From: Blastocystis hominis
Lineage: Eukaryota > Sar > Bigyra > Opalinata > Blastocystidae
Length of the DNA stretch: 64,000 nucleotides
Assembly: GCF_000151665.1 (NCBI RefSeq)
Contig: NW_013171828.1
Location: 98,817-162,816, forward strand
Reading direction: 5' to 3'
Shown: positions 1 through 9,419 of the stretch, piece after piece
How the letters are laid out: each line of letters opens with the position of its first letter
Numbering within the stretch: the first letter of the stretch is position 1
The notes under the pieces: generated by a model
What the model was told of the DNA's origin: nothing
The model's database searches: none
Seen by the model: only the letters and a program-made list of their open reading frames with translations
Made by a program: the position numbers and the translations under genes

Positions 1-228
1 ACGCAGACCCGCACCTCCAGCACCGACAACCACGCAGTCGTACTCGTGGTCCACTACAAGCTAACTTGGCTACCCACAGTGCAAACCAATAGGATAAGCA
101 GTGCCCAGATCCTTCGTGACCTTAGCATCTGCAGTATTACCAACTACAGCGGAACGGCAGGCAGTAGCTCGGAATGCTCTTGTCAGAGCCGGAGCAGTCT
201 TTCCCAAAATTCTGCAAGAAGGAAGCAT
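1..228 (-). CDS. SDHA: Succinate dehydrogenase flavoprotein subunit, N-terminal part (cut by window edge)
   Basis: Complex II flavoprotein, which oxidises succinate to fumarate in mitochondria or mitochondrion-related organelles. Reading from ATG 228 on the minus strand gives an N-terminus rich in Arg, Ala and Ser and free of acidic residues, a plausible organellar targeting peptide. After removal of a 33-nt GT..AG intron (54-86) it runs into [20 protein letters not shown], the FAD-binding Rossmann start typical of SDHA. The intron carries an in-frame stop, so splicing is required. Only about 65 residues are inside the window; the catalytic part lies beyond position 1. The fumarate reductase/SDHA superfamily shares the GAGGAG motif, but [18 protein letters not shown] is characteristic of SDHA. 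Confidence 0.85.
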
Positions 229-326
229 GTCCTCTACGAATAAGGCAATTTCACAAGCGAATACAAATTGAAATGGGAGAATTGGGGAGATTTCACTCCA
301 GAATCTCGTCTGGGGTAAACTGGAAT

Positions 327-803
327 TTATACTAGGATTTTGTATGGACCTCGTTGCTCTGTTTCAGAAGGGACCATTCGCTCATACGCCTTAACAAGGG
401 TATTTGGGTCCTCGTGGAAGGTACAGCTGAGTGATTCTAGGTAATCTTTTTCTAGGAGAGCGAATAGAGGAAACTGATTGAAATTGGTACCGAGAGTGAC
501 ACATTGTGTCCGGGTTTTATTACTACGATGTTCCACCCTTGGATTAGAATCCATATTGAAAAGATTATGTCTGGTTGTATTCGTTTCAGAGATGTTTTTG
601 AATAGCGTGGCAAACTGGGAGATCCATATATAAGGAATCACAAAATGCAGTTTGGCCAATTCTGACAATGGTCTGATGGTTGCAAAAATGTCAATGCTTT
701 CTAAGAATATCGTCTCAAAACTGTATTAATCGATATATTTATACTGAGAAGTACAACCAGCAATGGCCTTGTGTCTATGAGGTATTTGGCCAATCATTTT
801 CAT
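327..803 (-). CDS. Unknown protein of about 150 aa, probably two exons
   Basis: No family recognised. The main exon is an open frame of more than 110 codons ending at 327. It has no ATG of its own, but removing a 24-nt GT..AG segment at about 723-746 joins it in frame to a short exon starting at ATG 803, giving 150 codons. At 24 nt this would be the shortest intron in the window, so the 5' end is the weak part of the model. The protein is mixed in character, with a hydrophobic stretch (HFVIPYIWISQFATLF), and shows no signal peptide or clear domain. It sits about 100 bp upstream of the SDHA start on the same strand and is divergent from the small zinc-binding gene at 936. Confidence 0.4.
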
Positions 804-935
804 GGTCTTTTTCAAGGAGCAATATCATTCTTTTTATTTGTTTCCCGTTTTTTACCTTAATCATATGTATTTGATTGGGATTAGTAAGCTGATTCATAGC
901 CCGCTTTCCTTATCGTACCTGTAACCATCTGAAGA

Positions 936-1121
936 ATGGAAAAAACTAAACGTTGTTCATCGTGTAAGTTGAATAGGAGGATTGAGCTCTTTCAAAAGCC
1001 AATGTCAACTTTGCTTTTTAATACCTGTGAGAATTGCCGCCTTAAGAAAAAGAATAACTATCATCGTATGTGGTATGAACTGCGGCTAAGGTCTAGGACA
1101 AAAACTGAAACGTACTTCTAA
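936..1121 (+). CDS. Small Cys4 zinc-binding protein, about 61 aa
   Basis: A short ATG-to-stop frame rich in Lys and Arg, with two CxxC pairs (KRCSSCKL and NTCENCRLKK) about 26 residues apart and a Phe between them. This is the layout of small zinc-ribbon/zinc-cluster proteins common in protists and fungi. The spacing C-x2-C-x(n)-F-x(n)-C-x2-C-R suggests one bound zinc. The function cannot be told from the sequence; nucleic-acid binding is likely from its charge. No intron is needed. An extra 3' exon cannot be ruled out. Confidence 0.45.
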   Translation: MEKTKRCSSCKLNRRIELFQKPMSTLLFNTCENCRLKKKNNYHRMWYELRLRSRTKTETYF

Positions 1122-1626
1122 AGATCTACGCACCCTTCCTTCAGAGCTCGCAAATTTGCCCTCCCGCGCAGTGGCGAGTTCCACCCCTATGAGTGTTGGA
1201 CTAGCACCATTTTCTGTGATTCGCTATGAAAATAATTGGCCATCGTGCAGAAAGAATAGCGGTTTTTCCCAAGCCTCTCCAACATCTACTCTAAAAGCTG
1301 GTGCCCAATTTTTGGGTTTTCCATCTTCGCAGTGGATTGATGCTCCGTCTTCTGCCGACTCTGTGTGTCCTATTTTTGTAGCTAAAGCACTCTTCCATTA
1401 CACTTTATGTAATGTGAACCTTTGATAACCTTGCTGTTGGTCCTAAATGACTTATTATTGTTTCCCAAGGTCCCTGATGGTCCTGAATGGCTCTTAATGA
1501 TTTCTTAAGGTCCCCGATCGTCTAACGACTTTTAAGGGTTCCCGTAAGGTCTTGTTTGTTAGAAACGGAATGGAGTATGGTGAGGAGGGGGAGAGCGAGA
1601 GAAATAGGGATGTGAGTGTGTGTGTG

Positions 1627-1746
1627 TTGTAGCTACTTGTTCGTGGTGTGTTGTAGCTACTTGTTCGTGGTGTGTTGTAGCTACTTGTTCGTGGTGTGTT
1701 GCAGCTACTTGTTCGTGGTGTGATGTAGCTACTTGCTCGTGGTGTG
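1627..1746. repeat. 24-bp minisatellite, five copies
   Basis: Five consecutive 24-bp units with consensus TTGTAGCTACTTGTTCGTGG plus TGTG start at 1627, 1651, 1675, 1699 and 1723. The first three are identical; the last two carry 1-2 substitutions. Because 24 is divisible by three, the array yields open frames of repeated 8-residue units in several frames. Confidence 0.9.
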
Positions 1747-1873
1747 CTGTGTGTAGTGAACCTGTAGCCACTTCCACTTACTCCTCGCCACTGACACGGC
1801 TGTGCCCTTCTCTCATCCCTCATCCTCACCATTCACAATCTTCCCCTCTTGCCTCCCCACTTCATGATTCATC

Positions 1874-1881
1874 AACAAACA
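1874..1881 (-). terminator. 3'-end element TGTTTGTT of GRWD1
   Basis: TGTTTGTT on the minus strand, 26 nt beyond the GRWD1 stop. It matches the element found 3' of many other genes in this window and resembles the known Blastocystis post-cleavage signal. Confidence 0.6.
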
Positions 1882-1906
1882 CCCCAAAAGACACTCCCTT
1901 CTCCTC

Positions 1907-3517
1907 TTACTCTTCCTCCATCCCATCGCCCACCGTAATATCCGGAATGAAGCAATTAAACCCGTCCTGAGCTGTCGACACCACCAAATCCGGAATCTGG
2001 TTATGGAAGTGCAATTCCTTAATCGCCGTTTGTCCCTACTTCGCATCTCTCCCCCTCCCGTACCGCATGAACGAACAGCAACTGCGACGGAACGCCCGGG
2101 ATCTGATCCGCCTCGTCCGCCTCCAGCGAGAGATCCCACAACGTGAGCTGGTCGTCCGAAGACACGCCGAGCACCGACGAATCGTGCGGCGACCACTCCA
2201 CAGACGTGATCGGCGCCTGCAGATAGTCGAAGCTGCCCACGAAGCCTCCCCTATTTCTCAGCTCTTTGTCTCTTCCACGACTTCAGATTGCGAATATCCC
2301 ACACGCGGAACGAGCAGTCGTCCGATCCCGTGACCATCAGATACCCCACCTGCCTATCGCTCAGCCCCACGCTGCGTTCTCACTTGTTCCAGTTCAGCAC
2401 GTTCACATCGCTGTCGTGCGCCTGCACCGTCAGCATGCTCCGCCGCGAGGGATTGCGCGTGTCCCAGATCCGCACCGTGCGATCCACCGAGCACGACGCG
2501 AACACCGTGCTCTCCGAAGGACTCCACTGAAGATCCTCCACCGAGTCCGCGTGGTCCTGGAAGGGCGTCGCGTCGGTCGTCCAGCCGCCTTCGAGCGGCG
2601 AGGTGATGTGGATCAGTCCGGCGCAATCGCCCGTGGCGAGCAGTCCCTTCTCGCAGAGCGACCAGTCCAGCGCGTAGCCCTCCGCGCGGTGGCCTTTGAA
2701 CTGATAGACAGGGTCGGTGGGCAGCGAGGGCAGCGAGAGAGGCGTCGAGGCGGTGGAGCCCGAGGCAGGAGTCGACGCCTTTTCGACTTGGGAGAGCTGC
2801 GAAGCGATGTTGTAGATGCTGACGACGCCCGTTTCGGACCAAACGCCCACGACTTGCGATCGGTTCGGAAGACACTGAGGAGGAGAGGGAGGAGAGGGAG
2901 ACATACGCGGATGCGGTTCACGGCGCCGCGGTGAGGGATGGTGGACACGGAGATGACGGGGTCCGATTCATCGTCCGGCTCCTCGGTCGGATCATCGTCG
3001 TACTTGGTCTCGCAGAGACTCGAGATCTTGGACACCACGATCTGGTTGTCCGAACCGCTCTCCGCCTGGGTGCCAGAGACCAGATACAGCGTGTGCGGGT
3101 ACTATTGTGAAGAGAAACATGAGGGAGTACGCGACGACGAATAGCACCGAGATTATCGTGAATAACGTCGAAGCTCAAGCACGGCCATTCCACATTGAGG
3201 CGGTGATACATTCTATACGCACTGTTATCGTAATCCATCTTTTCGCCCTGGTCTATCTTGTCCTTACCAATACGGAAGACCTAAAAGTGAGTTCTGGCAA
3301 GAAATCGACTCACTCCATGCACTTCTCTCTCTTCATCGATTCCTTCCAGCTCTCTTTTCTCAAGTTCTTCTTCTTCCTTCGGGTCGACAATATCTTCTTC
3401 TTCAAATGTGTCAACATAGGGGTCTTCATATAGAAAGTTTTCCTGGTCCTCTGCCTGGTCCTTTCCCTGTGCGTTCGTTCTCTTCTGCGATGAATTGCCG
3501 TTAGTTCCTCGTTTCAT
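1907..3517 (-). CDS. GRWD1: Glutamate-rich WD-repeat ribosome biogenesis protein (GRWD1/Rrb1)
   Basis: Histone-binding-like WD40 chaperone of the Rrb1/GRWD1 family, which binds ribosomal protein uL3 and acts in 60S assembly in the nucleus. Start ATG 3517 is followed by an acidic N-terminus (DTFEEEDIVDPKEEEELEKR), then the family block LNVEWPCLSFD, LYLVSGTQAE, an acidic loop, NRIR, and WD repeats ending in WDTRNPS, WDIRNLKS, SVEWSPHD and WDLSLEADE. The C-terminus AIKELHFHNQIPDLVVSTA matches the family end. Six introns of 28-33 nt (for example 30 nt after VLNWNK, 28 nt after LLFVHA) restore one frame of 476 codons plus TAA. The internal G+C is high. The exons place it beside the divergent ELOF1 gene, about 105 bp apart. 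Confidence 0.93.
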
Positions 3518-3622
3518 TCCCTCTAGACTGGCAGAATGGCTTTTTAAAGACTTGGCTGAAAATGACTGGCCTCCTTTTGGAATTCCAAAATTCGATCCCT
3601 CTCTACGATTACGAAAAAGCAA

Positions 3623-4030
3623 ATGGGAAGAAGAAAGAAATCACAGAGGAAAGTCGTCAAGAAGGAGGCAGCGAAGCTCGCCATCGTTTTCAACTGCCCC
3701 AAGTGTAGTTATCCCAAATGTTGCAAGTGTACTTTGTAATAGACTGATTGCGCCTCATCAACAGAGATAAAGTGAACGAGAGAGGAAAAATCGAATGTTC
3801 TATATGCAAAGCCAAATATGAAATGACAATCGGAAGTAGGACCATTCTCTGAACGCTATTTCTATAGAGCTCACATCCCCCGTCGACATGTACGCCAAGT
3901 GGATCGACGAGCTAGAAAAAGCGAATACAGCGCCCAATTATGATGACGAAAACGAGCACTACTCTGCAGATGACAACCTGGACCAAGACCAGGACCAGGA
4001 CCAGGACCGCGATGAAGACCTTGATGACTA
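3623..4030 (+). CDS. ELOF1: Transcription elongation factor ELOF1/Elf1; stop apparently made by polyadenylation
   Basis: Small zinc-ribbon factor that rides on RNA polymerase II. From ATG 3623 the protein begins MGRRKKSQRK (basic tail), followed by FNCPKCSYPKC and IECSICKAKYEM, the four zinc cysteines, then PVDMYAKWIDELEKAN, the conserved Elf1 C-terminal helix. Two introns (38 nt after YPKCC, 32 nt after YEMTIG) are required. An acidic Asp/Gln-repeat tail (DQDQDQDQDRDEDLDD) follows, and the frame then stays open for over 140 codons antisense to the SR gene. After codon GAC at 4026-4028 come TA and then, 6 nt later, TGTTTGTT (4037-4044). Cleavage there plus poly(A) would give UAA after about 112 codons. 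The acidic tail is an addition relative to the usual 83-aa family, though acidic tails occur in yeast Elf1. Confidence 0.88.
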
Positions 4031-4036
4031 TTCGGT

Positions 4037-4052
4037 TGTTTGTTCAACAAAC
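4037..4052. terminator. Palindromic 3'-end signal between convergent ELOF1 and SR genes
   Basis: TGTTTGTTCAACAAAC reads as the 3' element on the plus strand, and as GTTTGTTGAACAAACA on the minus strand, where the SR gene ends at 4126. The inverted repeat GTTTGTT/AACAAAC has a one-base centre. Confidence 0.55.
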
Positions 4053-4125
4053 GTGCCAAAGAAAACATTTGCCTTCTTATCAAGTACTAACTGCTGCGCG
4101 CCTCCAAGAGAAATACACAGGCACC

Positions 4126-4720
4126 TTATTCAGCAGGTTTATCAACAGAGGCCGATGGAGACCGATCACGATGAGAACGGTATCTATCCGAGCGAGAACG
4201 GGAACGAGTACGCGAGCGAGTGTGGGAGCGAGACGAACGGCCGCGAGAGTAAGACCTGTGTCTTCGGGAGTGAGAACGCGAAGAAGAGCGGGAGTTGTAA
4301 CGACGACTTCTTCGAGATCGCGATCGCGAGCGGGAACGGGAGCGAGAGCCATGGTGACGATGATGGCGACGACTGTAACTGCGAGAGCGGCTCGAGGAAC
4401 GGCTTCGGTAGCGGCGGCTGCTGCTTCTCTAAACATGAAGGAAGACGGGCTTCTCCTACGCGAGGATGAGCGAGCTCCACGCTAACACGGTCGTCACGAA
4501 TTTCCATATTGTTTCCCTCACGAATGGCCTTCTCGGCTTCTTCAGGGGTAGAGAAGGTTACGAACGCAAAGCCAGGAGGATTCCGGGCAATCCAGACATT
4601 TGTAACAGTTCCAAACTGCTCGAAGGCCTGTCTCAAGTCTTCCTTCTCGAGCCTTGCAGTATTGCCAATGTGTACTCTAGACATCATCTCCGCATCGTTC
4701 CACGACTTTGTCCCTTCCAT
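4126..4720 (-). CDS. SR-type splicing factor (one RRM plus RS domain)
   Basis: Nuclear pre-mRNA splicing regulator of the SRSF3/SRSF7 type. The RRM occupies residues about 13-87: RNP2 SRVHIGNTA near the start and RNP1-like GFAFVTFSTPEEAEKAIRE, then RVSVELAHPR. A 31-nt GT..AG intron directly after AHPR switches to the frame that encodes a long RS domain (SRSRSRSRSRR, SRSHTRSRTRSRSRSDRY), ending ...SVDKPAE and TAA at 4126. Total 187 codons. Without splicing the frame would lose the RS domain, so the intron is well supported. The start could be ATG 4720 or the internal MM just before SRVHIGN. Confidence 0.9.
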
Positions 4721-4948
4721 ATTGGATTATTGAACAAATTGAGTGGTATTCAAATGGACGAAAATACGGCCGATTTTTGGAATTTGAAAGATATGTCTGG
4801 TATTTGAAATGCGAACATATTTTAATTTGAATCGAATCACCTCGAGAGAAAACCAGTGATCTCCTGAATCACCGATACTTTTCACGCCACCTCCGAAATC
4901 ATTGTTTTTTAAATTATATATTTTATTTTTATTTGTGCAGATCAGTAA

Positions 4949-7900
4949 ACCACATTCAAGATTCATTTTTCGGAATTCCCGCGGTTATTCGAAAATTGTC
5001 TCATCTTTTCTCATTTTGGTGTATTCATGGGATGGAGCATGTAATTGTCTTTTCTTCAAAAGTCAAGCGTTTGCTGGAGTCTGTCTCAAGCCAATACGAA
5101 TATTCGGACCACTGGCTTGATGAGATGGAAGAGTTTCTCCCTTATCTCTCCGAGTCGTTTTTTTGTACACTGTGTATGTTGCACATTGATCCGTAGCGTA
5201 TAAGACCGTTGAGTCACTTAGTGTTGCACAGCATTGTTTTATTGAATTGGGGAATCATATGGTTAATATGATGGGAAGAGTAAGAGAAAATGCTCTCACT
5301 TTACGGGATAGGGACAATCCAGAGTACAGCAGTCGATTTTTAAATATCTATCGCTTTTGATTATGAGAAAAGAGTTTTTTCTTGTATTGTCGTATTGGAT
5401 TCGTTTCACCTAGACATTTAATGGTTTTGATGATATGGTTCCTGATCCAGAGTCCGAATTGTTTAGCATATTAGTAGACTTCCTGAGGCTATTAAAGCGG
5501 CTGCTTCTTTTGGTTCCAAAGGCGCTTGATTTGAACACGGCCACAAGTCGTGAATTTGCTTGTCGAACATTGATTCTCGCCAGTTACCGATTCCCCTCAT
5601 TCCGTGTCACGCTGCTCACTACAATAGGGTCGATTATCCCTTCTCGCTACCATCTGGACGTCAATTTAGTGGACTTGATCAGCTTTAATTATCCCGCAAA
5701 GTCTGTGTGTGATAAATACGAAGAGTACATTAGCCAAGTGGTGGACGACGACGAGTTGACGCAGCAGGAGATTTTTGGAACCACCGAATACACATCGACT
5801 ACCAATTTGCCGCCGTTTCTATCCGAAAGTCAGCATCGGCTCTGTAGATGAATAATCAAAACTCTGATTGTAGTGACGATCCACGACCGAATCGCCACGC
5901 GATCGAAAAGCCGAGACGATCTACACATGTTGGCAGCGGAATCCGTGCCTCCTCCCTACATCATGAAGCCACTCTCGGAGTTCTTAAACGTGGATGAAGG
6001 AGATGCCATCGAAAAGAACGAGCTCTCCGTGAAGCAGGCGTTCAAAAAGAGAATGAATCACCACCATCACGATGTGAATGAGACCGTTGAGAACGACAAT
6101 CCCTTCTCAACCTCGACCATCAACTCGCTGATTCATCTCAACTCATTTCGAGGAGGCAAAGAAGAAGAGCTGCCCAATGATTCCGACATTCGGTACCCTT
6201 CTCTTTGCATTGTTCCGTTCTTCGAATTGGCGCGCGTGATTCGGTCCAAAACTGCGCATAAATTCTACAAACTCTTTCAAAAATCGAACCCCGACTTCTT
6301 TAATTGGGGCGATATTTCCAGTGTCTTGGGGGAAAATTTCTTGAGCGACATTCCGGATGATTGGTTCTCCAAGTTGCTTGCATCATGCTTCATTGAAGGA
6401 TAGGTTTTGCGAGCGTAGCTATCTCATGTACCAATATCTGAGCCTCTTCATTGAGATGTGCGAGGACTTTGTTTACATCACCGGAATGAAACGTTTGAAT
6501 GCTCGCTCTTTCTCTCTATGTGTGTAGACGTGTTTTGGGAAGGCGTTCCGGGAATGTTCATGTATCTCCAAGTGTTTTTAACTCTCTATCAATACTCGAT
6601 CATCCAGAAGTCTTCGCAGTTTATCCTCCTGCGCAATGGCGAAGCCGATATTGCCTTCGAATGCTATATGAACAGCTGCGTGTAGGGAGGGATCGGGGTT
6701 GGGCAATAATGCAAAGCCAGGACTATCTGCTGAATGGTCGACTGGTGAATAATATGGTCAAAATGCTTTTCACGCGCTGCAAAGTTCATATTCTGTACGA
6801 TATCATCCAAGGTACGATTGTCTATCGGCGTTCACTGCAGCGCTCTTTCAACTCAATCAAATCTTCGCGTCCATTCGGCTTCGATTCAACAACCCTGAAT
6901 ACGAAAACTACCCGCTCGAATTCTACAAGAAGGTCTATCAGGTACTCGTGTCGTTCAGCGATTCCCCTTAGTCAGAAGAGATCAAATGTCTGTTCGAGCT
7001 CCAGCGAGCCAATAGCGAAAGCGGAAGGAAAGTGGACATCTACCCGCACATTTCGCACCGCGTGATCGATCCATTTCTCCCCCGCAAAGATCGACTCAAG
7101 ATCAAAAACATGCTGCTCGATATGCATACTGATTACAATGAGCCCAATTCGTTCCCCAGTGTCGAGAGCGAAGAGGATCTCCGAGAACCGATCGTGTACA
7201 GCGATAACGACAGTCTGGGCATGTCGATCGACGACGATCACGATGGAGAAGATCCCAACGATCCCGAATACAAGGAAGGCCGTTTCAGTGACGAGGAAGA
7301 TGACCGTTTTTCAGGTCAATTTAAACTGCGTCGACAGTCGTCTTCGATGATTTTCGATCCGAACGATATCGAAAACGTGATCGAGCAGCAGAGCAATGTG
7401 ACGGTGGAGAGCGAGCAGGGAGTACTGCTCACGCTGCATTCGGAAGAGCCATCGCCGCAGTTCTCTGGAGTTCCGGTCTATCGGATTGACAACATCGTGG
7501 AGCTGTCGAGATCCGCCAATTCGTCAAGTTCGCAGTTGAGGAAAGTCAACTCGGTGTCCAGCACGTCGTCCAGTCATTCCGTCTCGTCGAAGCGAAGCAC
7601 GATGCATGGGAGAGCGGGATATGAGAATGCCTCGAAGAACCGAATCGAGATCGTATCACTGCATTGCAATACTTTATTTTCGCACGATCTCTGCTTTACG
7701 CATTTCCAGGCCGTGGAATATTGGATTCAGCGAAGTGGTTCTCTTTGACTCGTTTGAGTTGCAGACATCACCAAGTCTCGAGGCGAAGGAGCGAACTTGA
7801 TGCAGCGTCTGATCGGGCTTCGCATTGTGCAGCATTGTTGGCTTCCATGGATTGGAGGTGAGACGTGTAGATTCGTTCAATCGCCGATTTCGAGTGACAA

Positions 7901-9041
7901 CGCTCCGAATCAAGCCGCTCGAAGAGATTTATGTGTGGGAAGAGCCCGAGTTTTGTCCCTACCAACATCAATTCTTCGCGGCGCAGATAGACTATTGCTT
8001 TATGTTCTCGCTATTCTCGCTATTGCTCGATTACGAGCACGTCTCAGTAGGCTTTGTTTTTGGTTTCGAGCGCAGATTCTCCAAAAGACGCTCTATGTAA
8101 TCTACGCAAACATGGACTTCTTCACTGGAGAGACCCGAATTCGAGTTCGCTTTAGTATAACTCTCCCTCATCGGCTAGCTCTTCCTTGAAGTCATCTATT
8201 CGCACGCGCCTCGCCTGTTTACTCACTGGTCCCCCACCGTCCGCCAGCTCTTCTATCGGATCTTAGTGTACAAATCGTACCACGCTCGCAGAAGCTACCT
8301 TCCCACAGGAAACAGCTGCGAGTGGCTTGCAGTGATGTACGGACTGATAAAAGAGCATTATGTAAACAAAGAGAAGGCGAGACAGAAGACGAAGAGCGAA
8401 AAGGATTTGTTCCGAGTGGATATTGAAAGTGAGTCTGATGAAAGATTCTTATGTGGTAGCTCAGAATCAGATTCTGGACGGGTTTGACAGTTTGGATGAG
8501 ACTGCGTTCAATCAGCGAACGAATCTAAATATGCGAAAGAAGCGGATCATGCAGTGCTGCTCGGTTAGCAAACGTCGAGAGTCGGAAGCCATCGACCTCA
8601 TTCTTAGCAAGGTGGAGATGGACTTCCTTTTGAATCTGATCAAGCTGTCAGACCCAGAACCAAGGCTTTACACGCTTGATTCTTGCATTGAGGTGTTTAA
8701 TGAGAACTTTGTGAAAGACTGTCCATATTATATCCAGATGCAAATGAACAAAAAGGTCCGATATGCCAAAGGATGTCAACAAATCCTTCCTGAGAACCAA
8801 CGAGTAGGGTTTGGAATGGATGAGTCATGTGTAGCCATATTATTGGACTTCGATTATGGAGTATTTGGCTGTCTTGGGAACGTATGAAATGGAAATGGAG
8901 GGGACTCGGAAGAAGAGCAGCTTGTTTTCTAGGCTCTTTGGAAGGACTACTTATGAAGAATTGCTCAATAAAATGGAAGCTCCTGTGGAGGATAAGAACC
9001 CTGATTTGTCTGCTATTATTTCGCCATCATATTACATGTAA
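4949..9041 (+). CDS. Large cytosolic protein of unknown function, about 1,200 aa, at least 16 exons
   Basis: Not recognised. One transcript can be followed from about 4949 to TAA 9041 by removing roughly 15 introns of 29-37 nt, each joining frames precisely (for example at 5165, 5290, 6370, 6787, 6931, 7734, 8049, 8430 and 8830). Visible blocks: VIRKLSHLFSFWCIHG, LVDFLRLLKRLLLLVPKALD, an Arg/Ser and acidic middle region (about 7130-7600) likely disordered, then a conserved-looking C-terminal half with PLEEIYVWEEPEF, YQHQFFAAQIDYCFMFSLFS, LYVIYANMDFFTGETRIR and RLFTHWSPTVRQLFYRI. The alternation of hydrophobic helices suggests an all-helical (HEAT/ARM-like) fold; no membrane anchor or catalytic motif is seen. 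The 5' end is unresolved: ATG 4755 (MDENTADFWNLKDMS) may be the first exon. Confidence 0.6.
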
Positions 9042-9419
9042 TAGTTGTACTTGCTATTTGTGTTTGTTTGGCGATAATATGGGAAGGGTAATACGGTTGG
9101 TTGCGAGTAAAAGACAAGGAAACAAGGTGTGATAGAGGAGAGATGGTTGTAAATAGTGAGTGAGTGGTACTACATAGTAGTAAGTTGTAATCAGTGTGTG
9201 ATGATTGATTCCTTACAATGAAATTGAATGAATAATGGATAAAATAGAAGTACACTTGTTAGTACAATCAAAAGAAATGGAAAAAGCTATCTATGTAAAT
9301 GGAAAGGAACTTAAAGAAACAAAGTACATATTTTGAGTACAAGAAAATATCTTAAAGAAGTACTACACATGTTTAATAACAAATAATAAGTAATGATACA
9401 ACAGCATTCTTATAAGAAT
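9042..9419. other. Intergenic, convergent 3' ends
   Basis: AT-rich stretch between the convergent unknown gene and the giant AAA/VWA gene. It contains purine-rich and GTAGTA-type sequence but no supported gene and no exact TGTTTGTT; GTTTGTTTGG near 9061 and TATTTGTTATT on the minus strand near 9375 are the nearest matches. Confidence 0.5.

Larger units (their letters stand above)
1122..1906. other. Gap with minisatellite; no convincing gene
   Basis: No supported gene. On the minus strand, about 1190-1390, there is a 50-codon open stretch (contains EDGKPKNWAPAFRVDVGEAW) preceded by a 34-nt GT..AG segment, but it ends at an in-frame TAG with no plausible splice to continue, so it may be a decayed gene fragment. 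At 1440-1550 short copies of GGTCC(C)TGAT-like sequence recur. The 24-bp minisatellite (listed separately) produces repetitive open frames on both strands that are not genes. The 3' end of GRWD1, with its element at 1874-1881, occupies the right edge. Confidence 0.5.

Noticed and set aside
1494-1970. Repeat-containing open frames on both strands
   Set aside because: Generated by the 24-bp minisatellite, whose unit is divisible by three.
4031-4469. Extension of the ELOF1 frame to a Ser/Asn/Gly-rich C-terminus
   Set aside because: It is antisense to the well-supported SR protein and lies beyond the 3' element.
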